From Virgibacillus proomii (lineage in GTDB: Bacteria; Bacillota; Bacilli; Bacillales; Amphibacillaceae): a stretch of DNA of 64,000 nt. Below are positions 63,981-64,000 of the stretch, piece after piece. The position numbers were made by a program, and so were the translations under genes. Each line of letters begins with the position of its first letter. Within the stretch, counting starts at the first letter, position 1. Under the pieces are notes generated by a model, which saw only the letters and a program-made list of their open reading frames with translations, was not told the DNA's origin and searched no databases. The DNA is taken from the NCBI RefSeq assembly GCF_900162615.1, contig NZ_FUFN01000009.1, positions 532,453 to 596,452 of the forward strand. The letters are read 5' to 3'.

Positions 63981-64000
63981 AGGACATTGCGAATTAATCG

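Noticed and set aside
1..64000. tRNA, rRNA, CRISPR array or prophage
   Set aside because: I looked for cloverleaf ends, rRNA signature stretches, regularly spaced repeats and phage gene runs and found none.

Overview
The window comes from a low-GC, spore-forming Gram-positive of the Bacillaceae, most like the Oceanobacillus/Virgibacillus group. This is inferred from the AT-rich codon use, the GGAGG-type ribosome binding sites, a YteA-family protein, DUF1659/DUF2922 small proteins, a TagO-A-B-D-E-F-G-H wall teichoic acid set and many short dispersed intergenic repeats. No rRNA, tRNA or CRISPR array was seen.

Layout. 1-2.6 kb: the end of an HtrA-type membrane serine protease, a zinc-ribbon protein and a YteA-like protein. 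2.8-10.8 kb: a strip of decaying genes (LXG toxin N-terminus, polysaccharide deacetylase, LysM wall hydrolase, ElaA-type acetyltransferase, PLP aminotransferase, a frameshifted membrane protein) around a few intact genes (an Asp-rich repeat protein, a 3-hydroxyisobutyrate-dehydrogenase-like enzyme, a methyltransferase, an AEC transporter). 11.2-19.2 kb: a complete amino-sugar (probably N-acetylgalactosamine) operon with a GntR/HutC regulator, AgaS, a mannose-family PTS (IIB, IIC, IID, IIA), a deacetylase, a class II aldolase and a sugar-phosphate kinase. 19.3-28 kb: a truncated AraC regulator, an IS3-family element inserted in a hairpin repeat, a CuA-type lipoprotein, a methyltransferase, a DMT transporter, a NUDIX hydrolase and a DUF2922/DUF1659 pair. 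28.6-37.5 kb: a complete yhf operon (yhfZ, PRD protein, yhfU, yhfT, php, yhfS, yhfW, yhfX) followed upstream by a broken amidase gene that contains an inserted repeat element and shares a promoter palindrome with yhfZ. 37.8-63.7 kb: a cell-envelope region with two LCP ligases, two TagO enzymes, TagGH, TagF, a TagE-like transferase, a repeat-rich glucosaminidase, TagD, TagB, TagA, a large flippase-DUF5693 fusion, CsaB and a membrane acyltransferase.

How it fits together. TagO, TagA, TagB, TagD and TagF would build a poly(glycerol phosphate) wall teichoic acid on undecaprenyl phosphate, a TagE-like enzyme would glucosylate it, TagGH would export it and the LCP proteins would attach it to peptidoglycan. 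TagA is translationally coupled to the flippase-DUF5693 fusion and CsaB, a set that points to a pyruvylated secondary polysaccharide. Three sites matching the WalR consensus TGTWAH-N5-TGTWAH sit at nearly constant distance from a -10 element upstream of the first LCP gene, tagD and the region leading to tagA, so WalRK probably coordinates the cluster.

The most notable observations are the flippase-DUF5693 fusion, the WalR-box set, a dispersed repeat family whose hairpin arms covary and which has jumped into the amidase gene, the palindrome shared by yhfZ and that amidase, and an LCP paralogue lacking a conserved catalytic motif through a clean 16-residue deletion.
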